Assembly: GCF_008386495.1 (NCBI RefSeq)
Contig: NZ_VTHJ01000042.1
Span: forward strand, 22,504-86,503
DNA from: Streptomyces tailanensis
GTDB taxonomy: Bacteria > Actinomycetota > Actinomycetes > Streptomycetales > Streptomycetaceae
Direction: 5' to 3'
DNA: 64,000 nucleotides
A program made the position numbers and the translations under genes. The first letter of the stretch is position 1. Every line of letters begins with the position of its first letter. This document shows, in pieces, positions 26,661-35,341 of the stretch. The notes beneath the pieces were generated by a model. That model was not told where the DNA came from, made no database searches, and was given only the letters and a program-made list of their open reading frames with translations.

Positions 26661-27458
26661 ATGATCACCACTGACCTCACCCCCGGTTCCCCCTGCTGGC
26701 TCGACCTCGGAGCTCCCGACGTGCGGGCCGCCGCGGCCTTCTACGGCGCGGTGCTCGGCTGGGAGTACGAGTCCATGGGGGAGGCGGAGGAGTTCGAGGG
26801 CGGGATGTTCAAGAAGGACGGCAAGACCGTCGCCGGGCTCGGCAAACTGACCGAGGAGGGCGCCCGCTCGGCGTGGATGATCTATTACATGGTCAGCGAC
26901 GCGGACGCCACGACCCATGCCGTGGAGCGTGCGGGCGGCACGGTGCGGGTGCCGCCGCGTGACCTCGACGACTGGGGCCGGATGGCGCAGTACAGCGACC
27001 CGCTGGGCGGCCAGTTCGCCGTCTGGCAGCCGGGGAAGGACAAGGGCTTCGAGCTGGCGGACCAGCCGGGCTCGCTGTCCTGGACCGAGCTGTACACGAG
27101 CGACGCCGCGGGCGCGAAGGACTTCTACAGCGATGTCTTCGGCTGGCGGTTCAGTGACATGCAGTTGCCGGGCGGCGGAGGCACGTACTCCCTCATCACC
27201 CCCGCCGATCTGCCCGAGGAGCGCATGCACGGCGGCCTCATGGAACTCCCCGAGGATCAGCTCGCCCTGACGAACGGGCGGCCGTACTGGCACCCGGTCT
27301 TCAACGTGACGGACTGCGACGCCGCGGTCGCCAAGGTCACCGGGAACGGGGGCAGCGTGCAGATGGGGCCGGAGGACGCGCAGGGCGTCGGCCGCCTCGC
27401 CGTGTGCCTCGACCCGGCCAAGGCGGACTTCGTGGTGCTCACTCCGGAACGGAGTTGA
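26661..27458 (+). CDS. Two-domain VOC (glyoxalase/bleomycin-resistance fold) protein
   Basis: A 265-residue protein made of two tandem vicinal-oxygen-chelate domains, about residues 8-125 and 140-262. Each begins with a similar strand (CWLDLGAPDVRAAAAFY and SWTELYTSDAAGAKDFY). Such proteins bind small molecules or act as metal-dependent lyases/isomerases; several actinobacterial members are called hydroxylases or resistance proteins without proof. Start ATG 26661 has GAAAGG upstream. Its 3' end overlaps the remnant oxidoreductase on the opposite strand by 20 bp. Confidence 0.88.
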   Translation: MITTDLTPGSPCWLDLGAPDVRAAAAFYGAVLGWEYESMGEAEEFEGGMFKKDGKTVAGLGKLTEEGARSAWMIYYMVSDADATTHAVERAGGTVRVPPRDLDDWGRMAQYSDPLGGQFAVWQPGKDKGFELADQPGSLSWTELYTSDAAGAKDFYSDVFGWRFSDMQLPGGGGTYSLITPADLPEERMHGGLMELPEDQLALTNGRPYWHPVFNVTDCDAAVAKVTGNGGSVQMGPEDAQGVGRLAVCLDPAKADFVVLTPERS

Positions 27459-27831
27459 GCCGGGACAACCGCCGCAACAGATCCCCGCTTGCCGTGGCGA
27501 TCAGCGGGGGAACACCGAGGTCGTCGAGTATGTCGGCGGCGGCCCGCATCTCCACCACCGTCCGGCGTACGGCGTGGCGGTGGCTGCCGTCGACCAGCCG
27601 GTCCGGGTCGCGGCGTCCGCGCGGCTGAGCTCGCGGCGATGACCTGCCGCAGCCACTTCTCGCAGTCCGCGGCCCGGGTCGCGTCGAGGGCCTCGACGAC
27701 GGCGGCCGCCCAGCCCTTGCGGAACACGCTGCGCAACTGTTTGCGTTCGGCCGCCGGTCCCGCCGGTCCCGCCGGTCCCGCCGGTCCCGCCGGTCCCGCC
27801 GGTCCGTCGAGCACGTCCACCGTCGCGCCGA
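27439..27831 (-). pseudogene. Remnant of a 6-phosphogluconate-dehydrogenase-like oxidoreductase (DUF1932 part)
   Basis: In three successive frames the minus strand encodes pieces resembling the C-terminal DUF1932 domain of NAD-binding phosphogluconate-dehydrogenase-like proteins: VDVLDGP, then RKQLRSVFRKGWAAAVVEAL, then ELSRADAAT, then DRLVDGSHRHAVRRTVVEMR and DILDDLGVPP. The N-terminal Rossmann domain is missing. Two frameshifts and a tandem 9-nt repeat interrupt it. The identification is from memory of the family pattern and is moderate. Confidence 0.55.
27753..27806. repeat. Tandem 9-nt repeat (GCCGGTCCC) x6
   Basis: Five perfect copies of GCCGGTCCC followed by one copy ending in G. It lies inside the decayed oxidoreductase, where it would encode a Gly-Pro-Ala run, and looks like slippage expansion in a gene no longer under selection. 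Confidence 0.9.
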
Positions 27832-27834
27832 CAC

Positions 27835-28285
27835 CCGTACGGCACGCGGCCGTGCGGGCGGTCGTGGACTGGGTCTCGGCCACCGTCCCGGGCGCCGACA
27901 CACCGGCCGCCCGGAGGTTGACCGAAGCCCTTGCCCCAGGCCCCGGCCCCGCGCGGCTCATCCCCTCCGGGCGAACCGCCGGCGTACGCACCGCGGCGCT
28001 GCTGAACGGCACCGCCGCGCTCGCCGTCGCGGATCTCGTCGACGCCATCGGCGAGGAATTCCTGCGCGCCGTGACCATCGGCTATGAGATCGGCACGCGG
28101 ATCGCCCTCGCCGTCGGGCCGGCGCATCACCGCCACTGGCACACCACCGGATCGGTCGGCACGCTTGGCGCGGCGGCGGAGCTGCTCCGGCTGGGGCCGA
28201 CAGGTTCGCGAGCGCGCTGGCCCTCGCCGGCACCATGGCGGCCGGGTCGCAGCAGACCTTCCTCGCCGGAGCCCCCTCCGCATGA
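27835..28285 (+). pseudogene. Remnant of a MmgE/PrpD-family gene
   Basis: Plus-strand fragments match the pattern of MmgE/PrpD (2-methylcitrate-dehydratase-like) proteins: an N-terminal helix (RAVVDWVSATVPGAD), the SGRTAG-TAALLNGTAA segment, then GEEFLRAVTIGYEIGTRIAL and HHRHWHTTGSVGTLGAAAEL. After about 28200 a one-base shift moves the frame to RFASALALAGTMAAGSQQTF, which stops at 28285. The middle HALDFDD region and the C-terminal half are missing. The neighbouring oxidoreductase remnant on the other strand suggests a lost catabolic cluster. Confidence 0.7.
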
Positions 28286-28442
28286 CGCCGACGGCTGCGG
28301 CAACGTAGGCCGGCGACTCTGTGCTCCCGGCCCCTCGACCGTGCGTGACCTGCTGCTTTCCCAGCGGTGAGGGACGCGCCGCAGCCGCCGGGGGCTCCTA
28401 TGGTGGACTCAGGCACGGCGACGGACGCTGAGGCGGCGCACC

Positions 28443-29672
28443 ATGGCGGATACGGCGATCGACTACGCGGCGGTGTTCCAGGCGCTGCCGGGGATGGTCG
28501 CGCTGCTGACACCCGACCTCGTGTACGCGGACGCGAACGAGGAGTTCCTGCGGCAGTCCGGCCGGACCCGCGAACAGGTCGTCGGCCGGTATCTCTTCGA
28601 CGTGTTCCCCGACAATCCGACCGACCCGGCCGCCACCGGCATGCGCAATCTCGCGGCCTCCCTGGCCCGGGTGGTGGACACAGGTGAACGTGACGCGATG
28701 GCGCTCCAGCGGTACGACGTGGAGTCGACGCGGCGGCCGGGGGAGTGGGAAGAGCGGTACTGGAGCCCGGTGAACACACCGGTCCTCGGCCCCGACGGCA
28801 GCGTGGTGCTGCTGATCCACAAGGTGGAGGAAGTCACCGAGCTGATCCGCGCCCGCTCCCGCAGGCAGGACGACCGGGCCCGGGTACTGGAGGCCGAGCT
28901 CTACACCCGGGCCCGTGAGCTGCAGGAGGTCAACGAACGGCTGCGCAGGGCGCACGCCCGGGAACGCGAGGTCGCGCTCGCGCTCCAGAAGGCGATGATG
29001 CCCACGCCCAGCCCCGTCCGGCACCACCGCGCCGCGGTGCGCTACCGGCCGGCCGTCGGCGCGCTCAACGTGTGCGGCGACTGGTACGACCTCGTCGACC
29101 TGCCCGGTGAGGACCGGATCGGCGTGGCCGTGGGCGACGTCGTCGGACACGGTCTGGCCGCCGCCTGCGCCATGGGCCAGCTGCGCAGCGCGCTCAGCGC
29201 CGCCTCCCTCGTCGCGGCCGGCCCCGCCCAGGCGCTGTACGCCCTCGGCCTCTACGCCGACTCCGTCGAGGGTGCCGAGAACACCACCGTCGTCCAGACC
29301 TGCATGGACTGGGCGACCCACACCATCACCTACAGCAGCGCCGGCCACCCACCGCCCGCACTCCTGCGCTGCGACGGCACGGTCACCTTCCTCGACCAGG
29401 CCACCGATCCACCCCTCGGAGCCCGTCCCGAACACGTCCCCCGCCCCCAGGCCGCCGTCGGCTTCACCGAGGGCGACACCCTGGTCCTGTACACGGACGG
29501 CCTGATCGAACGCCGCCACGAGGACATCGACACCGGCCTCACCCGCCTCGCCGACGCACTCACCCGCCACCGCCACATCGCCCCCGAACCCCTGGCCGAC
29601 GCCCTCCTCCTCGACCTCCTCCCGCCGGACGGCGCCACCGACGACACGGCGCTGGTCATCATCCGACTGTGA
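28443..29672 (+). CDS. PAS-coiled coil-SpoIIE PP2C phosphatase
   Basis: A 409-residue regulatory phosphatase, third of its kind in the window. A PAS domain (about 10-125) is joined by a charged coiled coil (about 125-180; RARVLEAELYTRARELQEV region) to the PP2C/SpoIIE domain (190-405). Metal motifs are CGDWYDLV, GDVVGHG, LYTDGLIE and TDDTALVII. It probably dephosphorylates a STAS-domain anti-anti-sigma factor. The decayed STAS gene immediately downstream on the opposite strand may once have been a partner. Start ATG 28443 with a GAGG-type Shine-Dalgarno. Confidence 0.9.
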   Translation: MADTAIDYAAVFQALPGMVALLTPDLVYADANEEFLRQSGRTREQVVGRYLFDVFPDNPTDPAATGMRNLAASLARVVDTGERDAMALQRYDVESTRRPGEWEERYWSPVNTPVLGPDGSVVLLIHKVEEVTELIRARSRRQDDRARVLEAELYTRARELQEVNERLRRAHAREREVALALQKAMMPTPSPVRHHRAAVRYRPAVGALNVCGDWYDLVDLPGEDRIGVAVGDVVGHGLAAACAMGQLRSALSAASLVAAGPAQALYALGLYADSVEGAENTTVVQTCMDWATHTITYSSAGHPPPALLRCDGTVTFLDQATDPPLGARPEHVPRPQAAVGFTEGDTLVLYTDGLIERRHEDIDTGLTRLADALTRHRHIAPEPLADALLLDLLPPDGATDDTALVIIRL

Positions 29673-29714
29673 CCCCGCGTCCCGGGGGACACCGGCCCGC
29701 CGAACGCGACCCGG

Positions 29715-30225
29715 TCAACGCCCGGAACGGTGAGCCGTAGCGCTCTCGTGCAGCGCTTCGAGCGCGTCGGCGACGACGCTCCGCCGGTACCAGTCCTGCC
29801 AGTTCGCCACGTCGTCGGCGAGCGACCCTAGAGCCCGCTCCCGTGCCTCGGAGAGCCGGTTGCCCGCCGACGCCCAGTGCGCCGAGACCACGCCCACACA
29901 GTGCCCGGTGGTGGTAGTCCGATGCCCGGCAGGTCCGAGCGGCGCAGCGCCTCACGCACATGCGGCCGTGGCTGCACCACCAACAGGACCCGCCCCTTGG
30001 CGGCCGGCCCCCGGGTGACCCGGTCGAGGGCGTGGACGGCGGAGGCACTCGCCACACACAGATCCGTCAGGTCGAGCAGCGCCTTGCTCCCGTGGCCTCG
30101 GCCCGAACCAGATGCGAGACGAGGGCGCGGGCGAAGTCCTCGGAGTTGGAGGCGTCGAGGGTGCCGCGCAAGGTCAACAACGTCACCGGCTCCGCACCGC
30201 GGCCGTCCAAGGGCCAGGACTTCAT
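29715..30225 (-). pseudogene. Frameshifted STAS-domain (anti-sigma antagonist-like) gene
   Basis: Read across frames the minus strand gives a STAS-like protein: EPVTLLTLRGTLDASNSEDFA, then LLDLTDLCVASASAVHALD, then GRVLLVVQPRPHVREALR and finally HWASAGNRLSEARERALGSL to the stop at 29715. One base is missing near the C-run at 30089-30091, and one or two further shifts occur near 29890-29910. The C-terminal helical tail (NWQDWYRRSVVADALEALHE) is intact. Start at ATG 30225 lacks a Shine-Dalgarno. Either a decaying gene or a low-quality stretch of sequence. The 29673-29714 and 30226-30423 flanks hold nothing I recognise. Confidence 0.6.
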
Positions 30226-30423
30226 CAGCAGGGGGGACGTGTGGGCGCCGTCCTCGGGCGTGACTGATGGGATGTCATGAGGACAGGCGCCTCCTGGGCA
30301 GCGACGGATCACCTCTGGGCCGCGTCCTGCCCGAGGGCCTCCACTCTGCACAGCGCCGGCGTCCGGACACAACGACCCCGTGCCGTGTCCGCCCGGCCGC
30401 CACGGCCGTCGGCCGGACGCCGC

Positions 30424-31347
30424 TCACCCGATGTACGCGCGCGCGGACGACGACCGCCGCGCGCGCTCCAGCGCCGTCAGCCGCCGCTCGATCTCCGGCG
30501 GCACCGGTGCCCGTTCCCTGAGCACCCAGGGCAGTCCGGCCACCGCCCGCGCGAAGGCACGGGCCGAGGCCCTGTCCCGGGGGACGGTCACCATCAGATG
30601 GGCGGTGCGCCGCAGCGCCGGCAGCAGGGGACGGCGCAGCCAGGTGAACCAGAGCGTGTTGCGCAGCCCCAGGATCCGCCGCGCGGTGCTGTCCCGTAGC
30701 CCGGAAGCCCGGTGATGGACCATCAGCTCCTCGACGTAACTCAGCCACCAGCCCCGCAGCAGCAGATCGGTGGCCAGCAACTCCTCCTCGCCGCCGAGCC
30801 ACAGACCGGGGTGGAAGCCGCCCCCCTCCCGAAAGGCGTCGGTGCGCATGACGGTGGCGGCGGCCAGGAAGGAACCGAGCGCCGGGCCCGGCAGCCAGGC
30901 GGGGCCGCCCAGCGGCGAGTCCCGTAGCTCCGCGACGACCGGGTCCTCGGTGCCGGACGGCTCCACGACGATACGGGCCGTCACGCAGGCCAGCCGGGGC
31001 CGCCGGTCGAGCAGGTCCGCCGCACGGCGCAGACTGCCCGGCTCCCACCAGGTGTCGTCGTCGCAGAACGCCACATACGGCGTGCGCACCTCGCGCACGG
31101 CGAGATTGCGCCCCACCGCGCCCAGGTTCGCCCCGGGCTCCAGCAGCAGGACCTCGGGGAAGGCCTGCCGGACCACCTCGGCCGTGCCGTCGGACGAGGC
31201 GTTGTCGGTGACGATCACCCGGGGCCGCTCGGGCAGCCCGCGCAGGAGCCCCAGCGTGCGCAGCAGTTCGGCGCGACGGTTGTGGGTGATCACCACCACG
31301 GTCGAACGACCGTCCCGGCCGCCGGTGTCCGTCGGGCGGTCGCTCAC
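30424..31347 (-). CDS. GT2-family glycosyltransferase (last gene of heptose operon)
   Basis: A 307-residue GT-A-fold glycosyltransferase. The donor-binding start VVVITHNRRAELLRTL is at residues 17-32, the metal-binding DDD lies in YVAFCDDDTWWEPG near 92, and an acceptor-side GGEEELLATDLLLRGWW segment is near 190. It is closely related to the gene directly upstream, whose stop overlaps its GTG start by 4 nt (GTGA), so the two arose by duplication. It should add one sugar to the product of the heptose cluster. The C-terminus is basic and amphipathic, perhaps for membrane contact. Confidence 0.9.
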   Translation of the reverse strand: MSDRPTDTGGRDGRSTVVVITHNRRAELLRTLGLLRGLPERPRVIVTDNASSDGTAEVVRQAFPEVLLLEPGANLGAVGRNLAVREVRTPYVAFCDDDTWWEPGSLRRAADLLDRRPRLACVTARIVVEPSGTEDPVVAELRDSPLGGPAWLPGPALGSFLAAATVMRTDAFREGGGFHPGLWLGGEEELLATDLLLRGWWLSYVEELMVHHRASGLRDSTARRILGLRNTLWFTWLRRPLLPALRRTAHLMVTVPRDRASARAFARAVAGLPWVLRERAPVPPEIERRLTALERARRSSSARAYIG

Positions 31348-32288
31348 GGCGCACCCCTCCCCTCCGCGCAGGGGCGGCCGTCGAGCAGGCGGGCCGCGCT
31401 CTCCACGTCCGGTGGCAGCGCCTCGCGCCGCGCGAGGGCGGCGGGGAGCCGGGCGAGCACTTCGCGCAGGGCCAGGCGGGCGCCGGGTTCACCGGCGGAC
31501 GCGGCGGTGACGAGGCGCGCGACCGCCCGCAGGGCCACCGGGAGCGGACGCCGCAGCAGCAGGGTCAGTACCTCGTTACGCAGCAGCAGATGGCTCCGCC
31601 CTCCGCGACCGCCGGGTTCGGGGTGGTGCCGGGCCGTCAACGAGGGTTCGTAGGTGACGCCCCAGCCGTCGGCCGCGAGATCGTAGGCGAGCAGCGTCTC
31701 CTCGCCGCCGAAGAACAGCAGCGGGTGGTAGCCGCCCGCCCCCAGGAAGGCGTCCCGGCGCACCACGCATGCACAGGCGAGGAATCCGAGCACCGGACGC
31801 CCCGGCAGGTCGGGGGCACACGGCAGCGGGGAGGCGGCGAGCACGGCGTTGATCGGGTCCTCGTACCGGTCGGGGCCGACGAGGGTGCGGGCGGCCAGCA
31901 GCCCCAGCCGGGGGTGGGCGTCGAGCAGGTCCGCCGCCTTCCGCAGCGCGCCCGGCGACCACCAGGAATCGTCGTCGCTGAACGCCACATAGGGCGTCCG
32001 GGCCCGCAGTACGGCGATGTTGCGGCCCAGGGCTCCGGTGTTCCGGCGGGGCCGGACGACGCGGGCGGCCGAGGGATGTCCGCGCAGCACCCGGAGAGTG
32101 GCGTCGTCGGAGCTGTTGTCGACCACGATGACCGGCGGGCGCTCCGGCAGCGCGGTGAGGGCGTCGAGGGTCCGCAGCATTTCCGCGCTCCGGTCACGGG
32201 TGATCACCGCGACCGTCACCCGGCCGTCCGGGGCGATCACGTCGGTGGCCTCGGCCCGGGAGTCACACCGATCGGACACGAGCGCCAT
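31344..32288 (-). CDS. GT2-family glycosyltransferase, paralogue of the next gene
   Basis: A 314-residue GT-A-fold transferase that aligns along its length with its downstream neighbour: TVAVITRDRSAEMLRTLDAL near 25-44, YVAFSDDDSWWSPGALRKAA near 100, and GGEETLLAYDLAADGWG near 200. It starts with ATG at 32288 behind GGGAAGGGAG. The first 26 nt overlap the end of the GT9 gene, the longest overlap in this operon. Donor and acceptor are unknown. Confidence 0.9.
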   Translation of the reverse strand: MALVSDRCDSRAEATDVIAPDGRVTVAVITRDRSAEMLRTLDALTALPERPPVIVVDNSSDDATLRVLRGHPSAARVVRPRRNTGALGRNIAVLRARTPYVAFSDDDSWWSPGALRKAADLLDAHPRLGLLAARTLVGPDRYEDPINAVLAASPLPCAPDLPGRPVLGFLACACVVRRDAFLGAGGYHPLLFFGGEETLLAYDLAADGWGVTYEPSLTARHHPEPGGRGGRSHLLLRNEVLTLLLRRPLPVALRAVARLVTAASAGEPGARLALREVLARLPAALARREALPPDVESAARLLDGRPCAEGRGAP

Positions 32289-33276
32289 CTCCCTTCCCCG
32301 GCGGGCCACTTGACGGACCGGGCCGAAGCAGGACCAGCGCCGCGGCGGTGACCTCGTCGACGTCGATGCGCAGTAGTTGGGGATCGGGCATGTCACCGTG
32401 CGGGTCGCCCGGTGGACCGGGTTTCCACAGCGCGATGTGGTGACGGGATCGGGGCGGCCCCCACAGCAGCGGTGACACCGGGCCGAAGAGCGTGACGGAC
32501 GGCGTGGCGTGGGCCACGGAGAGATGCGCGAGCCCGGTGTCGCCGCTCACCACGAGCGCGGCGCGGGCGACGAGCGCCGACAGCTCAGCGAAGGGGAGCC
32601 CGCCCCGGAGCACCTCCCGAGGCGGCAGCCCCGCGCGTGCGGCGACGGCCAGGACCAGCGCGTCCTCCCTCGGGCCGCCGCTGACGACGACACGGTGGCC
32701 GACGGCACGCAGGCGCCGCACGAGCGCCGCGAAACGCTCGGCCGGCCAGCGCCGAGACACGGACTCCGCCCCGGGATGGACGACCACGGCGCCCGGCGCC
32801 GGCGACGGCACCTCCGGCGGCGGTAGCCGTAGGTCGGAGGGGTCCGCGGTGATGCCGTACGCCGCGAGAAAACCGCACCACCGCTCGCGCTCGTGCTCGT
32901 CCTTCCGCCACACGGGAGGCCGGGCCACGGCCGGGTCCGCGTGGGCGTAGGCCAGCAGCCGGGCGGGGGAGAGGGCGGCCAGCGCGTCGCGGCTCTCGGG
33001 ACCGTTGCCGTGCAGGTCGATCGCGAGGTCCGGGGGCGGACCCCGCCAGTGGTCCAGCGAGGGCACGCCCCGGTTCGGTGCCTCGGCGGGCAGGATCTCG
33101 TCCACGGCCGCGGTGGCCAGGGCCGCTTCGCCGAGCGTCGCCGGGAGCGCCAGCACGAGGCGCCGCCCGGGGAAGGCCCGCCGGATGCCCCGCAGTGCGG
33201 GCACCCCGGTGAGCAGGTCGCCCAGGCCCAGCGCGCGCAGGACCAGCAGGCGGGGCCGATGCGGTGCCGCGGTCAC
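32263..33276 (-). CDS. GT9 heptosyltransferase-like protein
   Basis: A 337-residue GT-B-fold transferase of the ADP-heptose:acceptor heptosyltransferase family. Signature segments are LVLRALGLGDLLTGVPALRG at the N-terminus, VVVHPGAESVSRRWPAERF near 165 and the nucleotide-binding SGDTGLAHLSVAHATPSVTLFG near 245. With the heptose supply enzymes in the same operon, an activated heptose donor is likely. It starts with GTG 33276, which overlaps the stop of hldE by 4 nt. A second GT9 gene lies at 37.5-38.5 kb, so two heptose transfers are plausible. Confidence 0.9.
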   Translation of the reverse strand: MTAAPHRPRLLVLRALGLGDLLTGVPALRGIRRAFPGRRLVLALPATLGEAALATAAVDEILPAEAPNRGVPSLDHWRGPPPDLAIDLHGNGPESRDALAALSPARLLAYAHADPAVARPPVWRKDEHERERWCGFLAAYGITADPSDLRLPPPEVPSPAPGAVVVHPGAESVSRRWPAERFAALVRRLRAVGHRVVVSGGPREDALVLAVAARAGLPPREVLRGGLPFAELSALVARAALVVSGDTGLAHLSVAHATPSVTLFGPVSPLLWGPPRSRHHIALWKPGPPGDPHGDMPDPQLLRIDVDEVTAAALVLLRPGPSSGPPGKGDGARVRSV

Positions 33277-34709
33277 CGGCGCCCCCGCTGCGCCGGCCGG
33301 ACCGGCCGCGGGGCCGACGCCGCGCGCTCGGCGATGCCGGTGGTCGAACGGCCGTCCAGGTAGGGGAACAGCACCACCTGTCCGCCCCAACTCTCCACCA
33401 GCGACGCCTCCGGCAGCCGGGCGAGGGCGTAGTCGCCCCCCTTCGCCCAGATGTGCGGGCGCAGCTCCCCCAGCAGCCGCTCCGGGGTGTCCTCGTCGAA
33501 CACGGCGACCGCGTCGACGCACTCCAGCGCCCGCAGCACCCGGACCCGGTCGGCCAGCGGGACCAGCGGTCGGCCGTCGCCCTTGCGTCGGCGTACGGAC
33601 GCGTCCGAGTTCACGCACACGATCAGGCAGTCCCCGGTGGAGCGCGCGGCCTGCAACAGGGCGACGTGACCGGCGTGCAGCAGGTCGAAGCAGCCACCGG
33701 CGGCGGCGACGGTCCCACCGGCCGCACGCACCCGGGCGGCCGTGCGCAGGGCGTCGTCCGAAGGCTGCGCGGCATCCGCCGCACGCGGACCGCCGGCCGC
33801 CGCGCCGTCCACGGCGAGCGAGCGGCCGCCGCCCTCGGCGACGTACCGGGTGGCGGCGTGCACGGCACCCCGTACGGCCGTCTCGGTGAGCTCCCCGTCC
33901 GCGAGGAGCCCGGCGGCGGTCGCCGCGAACCGGTCGCCGGCACCGCAGGCGTCGCCGTCGGCCGTGACCGGCGACGGCACCAGCAGCGGAGTCTCCCCGT
34001 GCGACAGCAGCGCGCCCCGCCCGCCGAGCGTCACGGCCACGGAGGCCGCCCGCCAGGCACGGACGAGGGCGCCGGCGTCGCGAGCCGCCCGCTGCAACGC
34101 GCCCTCGTACTCCGCCTCCTCGCTGGTGGCCGACCGGGCGGCGAAGCCGCGCGCCTCGGTCGCGGACGGCGTGGCCAGCCGGACGCCCGGCACCGGAGGG
34201 CTCCCGCGCGGATGCGGATCCCAGACGACCGGCACCCGGGCCGCCACGGACCGGAGCACCTCGCGCAGCACGTCGGCGCCGCCACGCCCGTAGTCGGACA
34301 CGAGCAGGGCACGGGCCTCGGCGACCGCCCGGCACGCCTCGTCCGTCCCTTCCGCGGCACGCCCCTCGCCGTCGTCCAGACGCAGCAACGGCCTGCCGTC
34401 CACGAGGACCCGGGTCTTGCTGGACAGGCCACCGCTCAGCGGCAGCCGTACGAGGCGCACCCGCCCGGCCAGCAGCCGGCCCAGCTCCTCGCTGGCCTCG
34501 TCGTCGCCGAGCGCGGTGACCAGGGTGACGGGCCTGCCGTCCGCCGCGGCGAGGCAGGCGGCCAGGGCCGCTCCGCCCGGCCGGCTGGTGCGCCGGGTGC
34601 CGCTGACGACCGGGACGGGCGCGTCGGGTGCCAGGCGCTCGGCACGGCCGCACAGGTCGTGGTCGAGCAGCGCGTCCCCCACGACGAGCAGCGGGGCCGG
34701 GGCGTTCAT
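33273..34709 (-). CDS. hldE: Bifunctional heptose-7-phosphate kinase / heptose-1-phosphate nucleotidyltransferase
   Basis: A 478-residue fusion that makes nucleotide-activated D-glycero-manno-heptose from heptose 7-phosphate, together with GmhB. The N-terminal PfkB-type kinase (about 1-325) has LLVVGDALLDHDLCG, the PGGAALAACLAA sugar loop and the catalytic GACGAGDRF near 235. The nucleotidyltransferase (335-478) begins GGCFDLLHAGHVALLQ with the HxGH motif and contains GDYALARLPEASLVESWGG. The order kinase then transferase is that of E. coli HldE. The ATG overlaps the gmhA stop by 4 nt. ADP is the usual nucleotide; GDP cannot be excluded. Confidence 0.93.
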   Translation of the reverse strand: MNAPAPLLVVGDALLDHDLCGRAERLAPDAPVPVVSGTRRTSRPGGAALAACLAAADGRPVTLVTALGDDEASEELGRLLAGRVRLVRLPLSGGLSSKTRVLVDGRPLLRLDDGEGRAAEGTDEACRAVAEARALLVSDYGRGGADVLREVLRSVAARVPVVWDPHPRGSPPVPGVRLATPSATEARGFAARSATSEEAEYEGALQRAARDAGALVRAWRAASVAVTLGGRGALLSHGETPLLVPSPVTADGDACGAGDRFAATAAGLLADGELTETAVRGAVHAATRYVAEGGGRSLAVDGAAAGGPRAADAAQPSDDALRTAARVRAAGGTVAAAGGCFDLLHAGHVALLQAARSTGDCLIVCVNSDASVRRRKGDGRPLVPLADRVRVLRALECVDAVAVFDEDTPERLLGELRPHIWAKGGDYALARLPEASLVESWGGQVVLFPYLDGRSTTGIAERAASAPRPVRPAQRGRR

Positions 34710-35341
34710 CGGCCGCCCTCCCCGAAGACACCGGACCCACCGGACCACCGGCCGTTCCCGGACGGCCGTAGCCGCTCGACGGCCCGGTCGAAGGACTCGC
34801 AGAGCATGTGCACCGCTACGAGATGCAGCTCCTGGACGGTGGCGGCGGAGCCCGCCTCCACGCACAGGGCCTCGTCCGCGATCCCCTGGAGGGGATTGGG
34901 CGCCGGACCGGTCAGGGCCCGCACGGTCATCCCGACACGGTGGGCCTCCTCCGCGGCGACGAGCAGGTTCTCACTGGCGCCGCTGGTCGACAGCAGCATC
35001 AGCAGGTCCCCGGCCCGGCCGTGAGCGGCCACCTGCCGGGCGAAGATCTCCTGGACGCCGTAGTCGTTGGCGATGGCGGTGGTCGAGGAGGTGTCGGCGT
35101 GCAGAGCGAGCGCGGAGAACGGCGGACGGTCGTTCCGGTAGCGGCCGACCAGCTCGGCGGTCAGATGCTGGGCCTGGGCCGCGCTGCCGCCGTTGCCCAC
35201 GACCAGGAGCCGGGCGCCCGCCGCCAGCCGGTCGGCGAGGGTGACACCCCACCGGTCGACGAGAGGGGCGGCGTACCGGCGGAAACCTTCCAGAGCCTTC
35301 ATCAGGTCATCGCAGTGCGTGACGTCGGTGACGAGTTTCAT
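34706..35341 (-). CDS. gmhA: Sedoheptulose-7-phosphate isomerase
   Basis: A 211-residue SIS-fold isomerase, first step of heptose activation (sedoheptulose 7-phosphate to D-glycero-D-manno-heptose 7-phosphate). Conserved parts are LVVGNGGSAAQAQHLTAELV near 45-64, the Asp/Ser phosphosugar loop LLSTSGASENLLVAAEEAH near 118, and the metal/catalytic region TVQELHLVAVHMLCE near 165. It is slightly longer than E. coli GmhA (192) with a Gly/Ser-rich tail. ATG 35341 overlaps the upstream stop by 4 nt. Confidence 0.93.
   Translation of the reverse strand: MKLVTDVTHCDDLMKALEGFRRYAAPLVDRWGVTLADRLAAGARLLVVGNGGSAAQAQHLTAELVGRYRNDRPPFSALALHADTSSTTAIANDYGVQEIFARQVAAHGRAGDLLMLLSTSGASENLLVAAEEAHRVGMTVRALTGPAPNPLQGIADEALCVEAGSAATVQELHLVAVHMLCESFDRAVERLRPSGNGRWSGGSGVFGEGGR

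Noticed and set aside
27753..27806. Possible CRISPR or regulatory direct repeats
   Set aside because: The units are 9 nt with no spacers, and they encode a Gly-Pro-Ala run within a decayed gene.
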